Below, piece by piece: positions 61,683 to 64,000 of a stretch of DNA of 64,000 nt. Under the pieces are notes generated by a model that saw only the letters and a program-made list of their open reading frames with translations, was not told the DNA's origin and ran no database searches. Numbering within the stretch: the first letter of the stretch is position 1; each line of letters opens with the position of its first letter. A program made the position numbers and the translations under genes. Origin of the DNA: Macrothele yani (lineage: Eukaryota; Arthropoda; Arachnida; Araneae; Macrothelidae); the NCBI GenBank assembly GCA_039090855.1, contig CM077010.1, positions 50,548,905 to 50,612,904 of the forward strand, given 5' to 3'.

Positions 61683-63490
61683 TTTATTTATTTATTTATT
61701 TGATTTATTTTTGTTGTTACATGTTCTTAGAAGAAAGGAAAGAAAAAAGAAAAAAATAAGAGTGGAAAAAAATTGATAGTACATAAATAATGAACATAGA
61801 CTGTAACAACAGGGAAGACATGGGAAAAGGTCACAATGGCCTGACATAGCCCTATACTCCCCGTAGAAGAAACAAATCAAACAACACATCAAGTCAGACA
61901 ATCAGAAGACGTCTTGCCAATCTTTTCCTTTTTTTTTAATTATTGAAGAAGATAGAGTTTGGATTTTTTTTTAAGAAATTAAAATTGTCTAAGTCAGTCT
62001 GGTTGCTAGGTAAAGAATTCCAGTATTGAGGGCCTCTGTAATTTAAAGTAAGTTTAATTGATTCCGTTTTTGGAAAAATAGGTTGTAATTGTAGTTTATT
62101 TCTTGTTTCATACGAATGTGCATGTGTATTAAGAAATATGAAATCTGAACATAAATTATGCTTTATTCGTTTGAACATAATTTTACCAAGATTAAAATTG
62201 TATAGTTGAATAATAGTAAGTATATTATATTTATTAGGATACACTTTTGTTCTAAAATTTATTAAAGGTCGAGTATTAGGATGTGATTTGAGATCAGTTA
62301 GTCTAATAAATGTATTTTGTAAAATTTGTAATTTATTAATATTGTATTGTGTCGTTCGTCCCCATGATAGTATGCAGTAATTAATATGAGTTTGAAATAG
62401 TGTGTAATACAATGAGATCAATGTTTTAGTTGTTAGATCAGTCAGAATATTACTCACTATACCAATATTTCTAGATAGTTTAATTAAAAGAAAATCAATA
62501 TGCTTATTCCATTTGAGGTCAAAATTTATTGTAAATCCCAGGTAGTTGAATGAAGGTACTATATCAGTTCTTTTATTGTTAAGGGATATTTGTACAATTG
62601 GTGTTGAAGGATATAACGTATTAGAAAAAAATTCACTGCTTTAGTTTGGCAACATTAATTATTAATTCATTAGAATTTAACAAGTCAGATATAGTTCGCA
62701 ACTGCTTATTACATTGTGTGAGTATTTCACCTAAGTTTTTTCCTTTTATAAGAACAGCTGTATCATCAGCATACAGAAAAAGGTCCGTATGAGTTGACAG
62801 CGAATCATTAATGCATATATTAAACAATAAAATGCCGAGGACAGAACCTTGAGGTGCTCCTGATCTCATAATTTGAGATGAGGAGTGATAATGCTCAATT
62901 TGTGTATATTGTTGTCTGTTAGTCAAGTAATTTTTGAAAAGTGAATAAGTATTACCCCTGATTCCTATACTTTGTAATTTAGAAAGAAGAAAATCATGAT
63001 ATAAAGTATCAAATGCCTTTGATAAATCCAGAAATAAAGCTATTGTTGTATATTTTTGAGTAAAATAATTTTTGTATAGCATTTTGAAGGTATAGCAATG
63101 CTAATTCTGTAGATTTATCTGCTAAAATCGAAACTGAAACTGACTGAGTATCTTATATTTTTGAAGGTAGGAAATTAGTCAAGTATAAATTAATTTTTCA
63201 AGGATCTTGGCAAAAATTGAAAGATTTTCTATAGGACGATAATTATTTGCTTCATTTTTTGAACCATTTTTGACTTTAGGAGTGATTTTAGTTATTTTTA
63301 TAGCATCTGGAAAAATTCCTGAATGAAGTATGGAGTTGTAAATTGTTAGTAATGGTTCAACAATGACGTCTGCAACATTCTTAATAACCCTGGGGTGAAA
63401 TTCATCATAACCTGATCCTGAGTTGATGTTAATTTGTTTAAGTATATGTAAGAGTTCAGTTCTTGTAATTCTAGGTGGCAAAAGAACATA
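61683..63490 (-). mobile_element. CR1/jockey-like non-LTR retrotransposon, 5'-truncated
   Basis: The 3' end on the minus strand is an (AAAT)n tail (61682-61701 in complement). Reverse transcriptase pieces extend to 63481; upstream is missing. No target duplication was resolved. Confidence 0.82.
61936..63481 (-). pseudogene. CR1/jockey-like reverse transcriptase pseudogene
   Basis: Four pieces. 63481-63179: SGYDEFHPRVIKNVADVIVE, ITPKVKNGSKNEANNYRPIE (fingers). 63082-62633: LFLDLSKAFDTLYHDFLLSK (motif A), SGAPQGSVLGILLFNICIND (motif B), FLYADDTAVL (motif C, YADD). 62630-62460 holds motif D/E in another frame. 62457-61936: FQTHINYCILSWGRTTQYNI, NKLQILQNTFIRLT and a C-terminus ending NSLPSNQTDLDNFNFLKK. 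Catalytic Asp residues are kept; at least three frame breaks. Confidence 0.88.
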
Positions 63491-64000
63491 TCACTGATTT
63501 TAAGGGACCAAAAAAGAGTTTTTGATATAGGAAAATTATATCAAAAACCGGAAGGGTGATTTTTTCAACGATCGTAAGGTCCTATACTGTATGTATGAGA
63601 AGTGAAAGCTTTATGACCTTTGAACTGCAAGTAAGGAACTTTTGAATTCGAAGGAGTGTATTTTCAAGCCCCCCCCCCCACACACACCAATAGATAAGAC
63701 AAACTTTCTCCAGCCGTCACTCTCTGATGTCTACAGTTCCAATTGAAATACATAACTGGCAGGAACACTTTCGAAAAATAATGCTGAGTTTGTATCAGAC
63801 ATGCTTCCTTAAGAATTATCCGATACGATTATGTTGCTTCGTGCAGAAATATCGTTTTGCTTTAAAAGAAAATATTTGAATTCTTCTTATTACAGCCCTC
63901 TTCAAAAAGAATAAAATAATACCATTGCTTTGGAACTGGAGATAAAATGTGTTAAACCCTGGAAACAGAGTTCTCCGAGGAAGATTGTGTGTCTATTCTG
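63491..64000. other. No gene seen; C-run and CA repeat at 63670-63687
   Basis: No recognised family. The only distinct point is 'ccccccccccacacacacc'. Confidence 0.45.

Overview
This window looks like repeat-rich intergenic DNA from an animal, most likely an arthropod. I infer this from the mix of many Tc1/mariner lineages, Penelope-like elements with a GIY-YIG domain, RTE-like and jockey/I-like non-LTR elements, copia, hAT and Ginger-like elements, and several tRNA-headed SINE families. A chelicerate is a guess only. I recognise no host protein-coding gene and no functional tRNA or rRNA gene. Almost every long open frame belongs to a transposable element, and most are broken.

Layout. 0.2-1.5 kb: Penelope-like 3' ends in inverted head-to-head array, with a SINE inside. 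1.5-5.3 kb: Tc1 element, TTAA-flanked MITE, mariner scrap, second Tc1 element. 5.3-6.9 kb: non-autonomous element with 8-bp target duplication. 7-10.6 kb: SINE copies, a Penelope palindrome, a deleted mariner. 11.2-13.7 kb: 38-bp and 33-bp tandem arrays. 13.8-18.3 kb: a 2,160-bp direct duplication, each copy ending in a Tc1 element. 18.85-22.7 kb: two RTE-like retrotransposons joined head-to-head. 22.7-27.5 kb: microsatellites, AT-rich DNA and a second Penelope head-to-head pair. 27.5-30.7 kb: RTE scrap, then 31-bp and 82-bp arrays. 31.3-33.4 kb: a second TTAA MITE, opened by two clean SINEs. 33.7-44.2 kb: one stack of nested insertions (Tc1-like > RTE and Ginger-like > hAT-like > RTE > copia > SINE, Tc1 and a hAT MITE), whose boundaries can be read from target duplications. 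44.3-50.5 kb: Tc1, two hAT elements and a mariner; the mariner is split by a 2.5-kb retrotransposon that keeps a long ORF1 but no ORF2. 51.5-60.9 kb: SINEs, a compound repeat, a decayed unclassified ORF, a 1.9-kb Tc1 and a hAT end. 61.7-63.5 kb: a CR1/jockey-like reverse transcriptase pseudogene.

The genes do not form a pathway. What ties the window together is how the elements interact: insertions into one another, inverted double insertions by the retroelements, and a duplication whose edge is a transposon end. All identities rest on motifs, terminal repeats and internal comparison within the window; no database search was possible.
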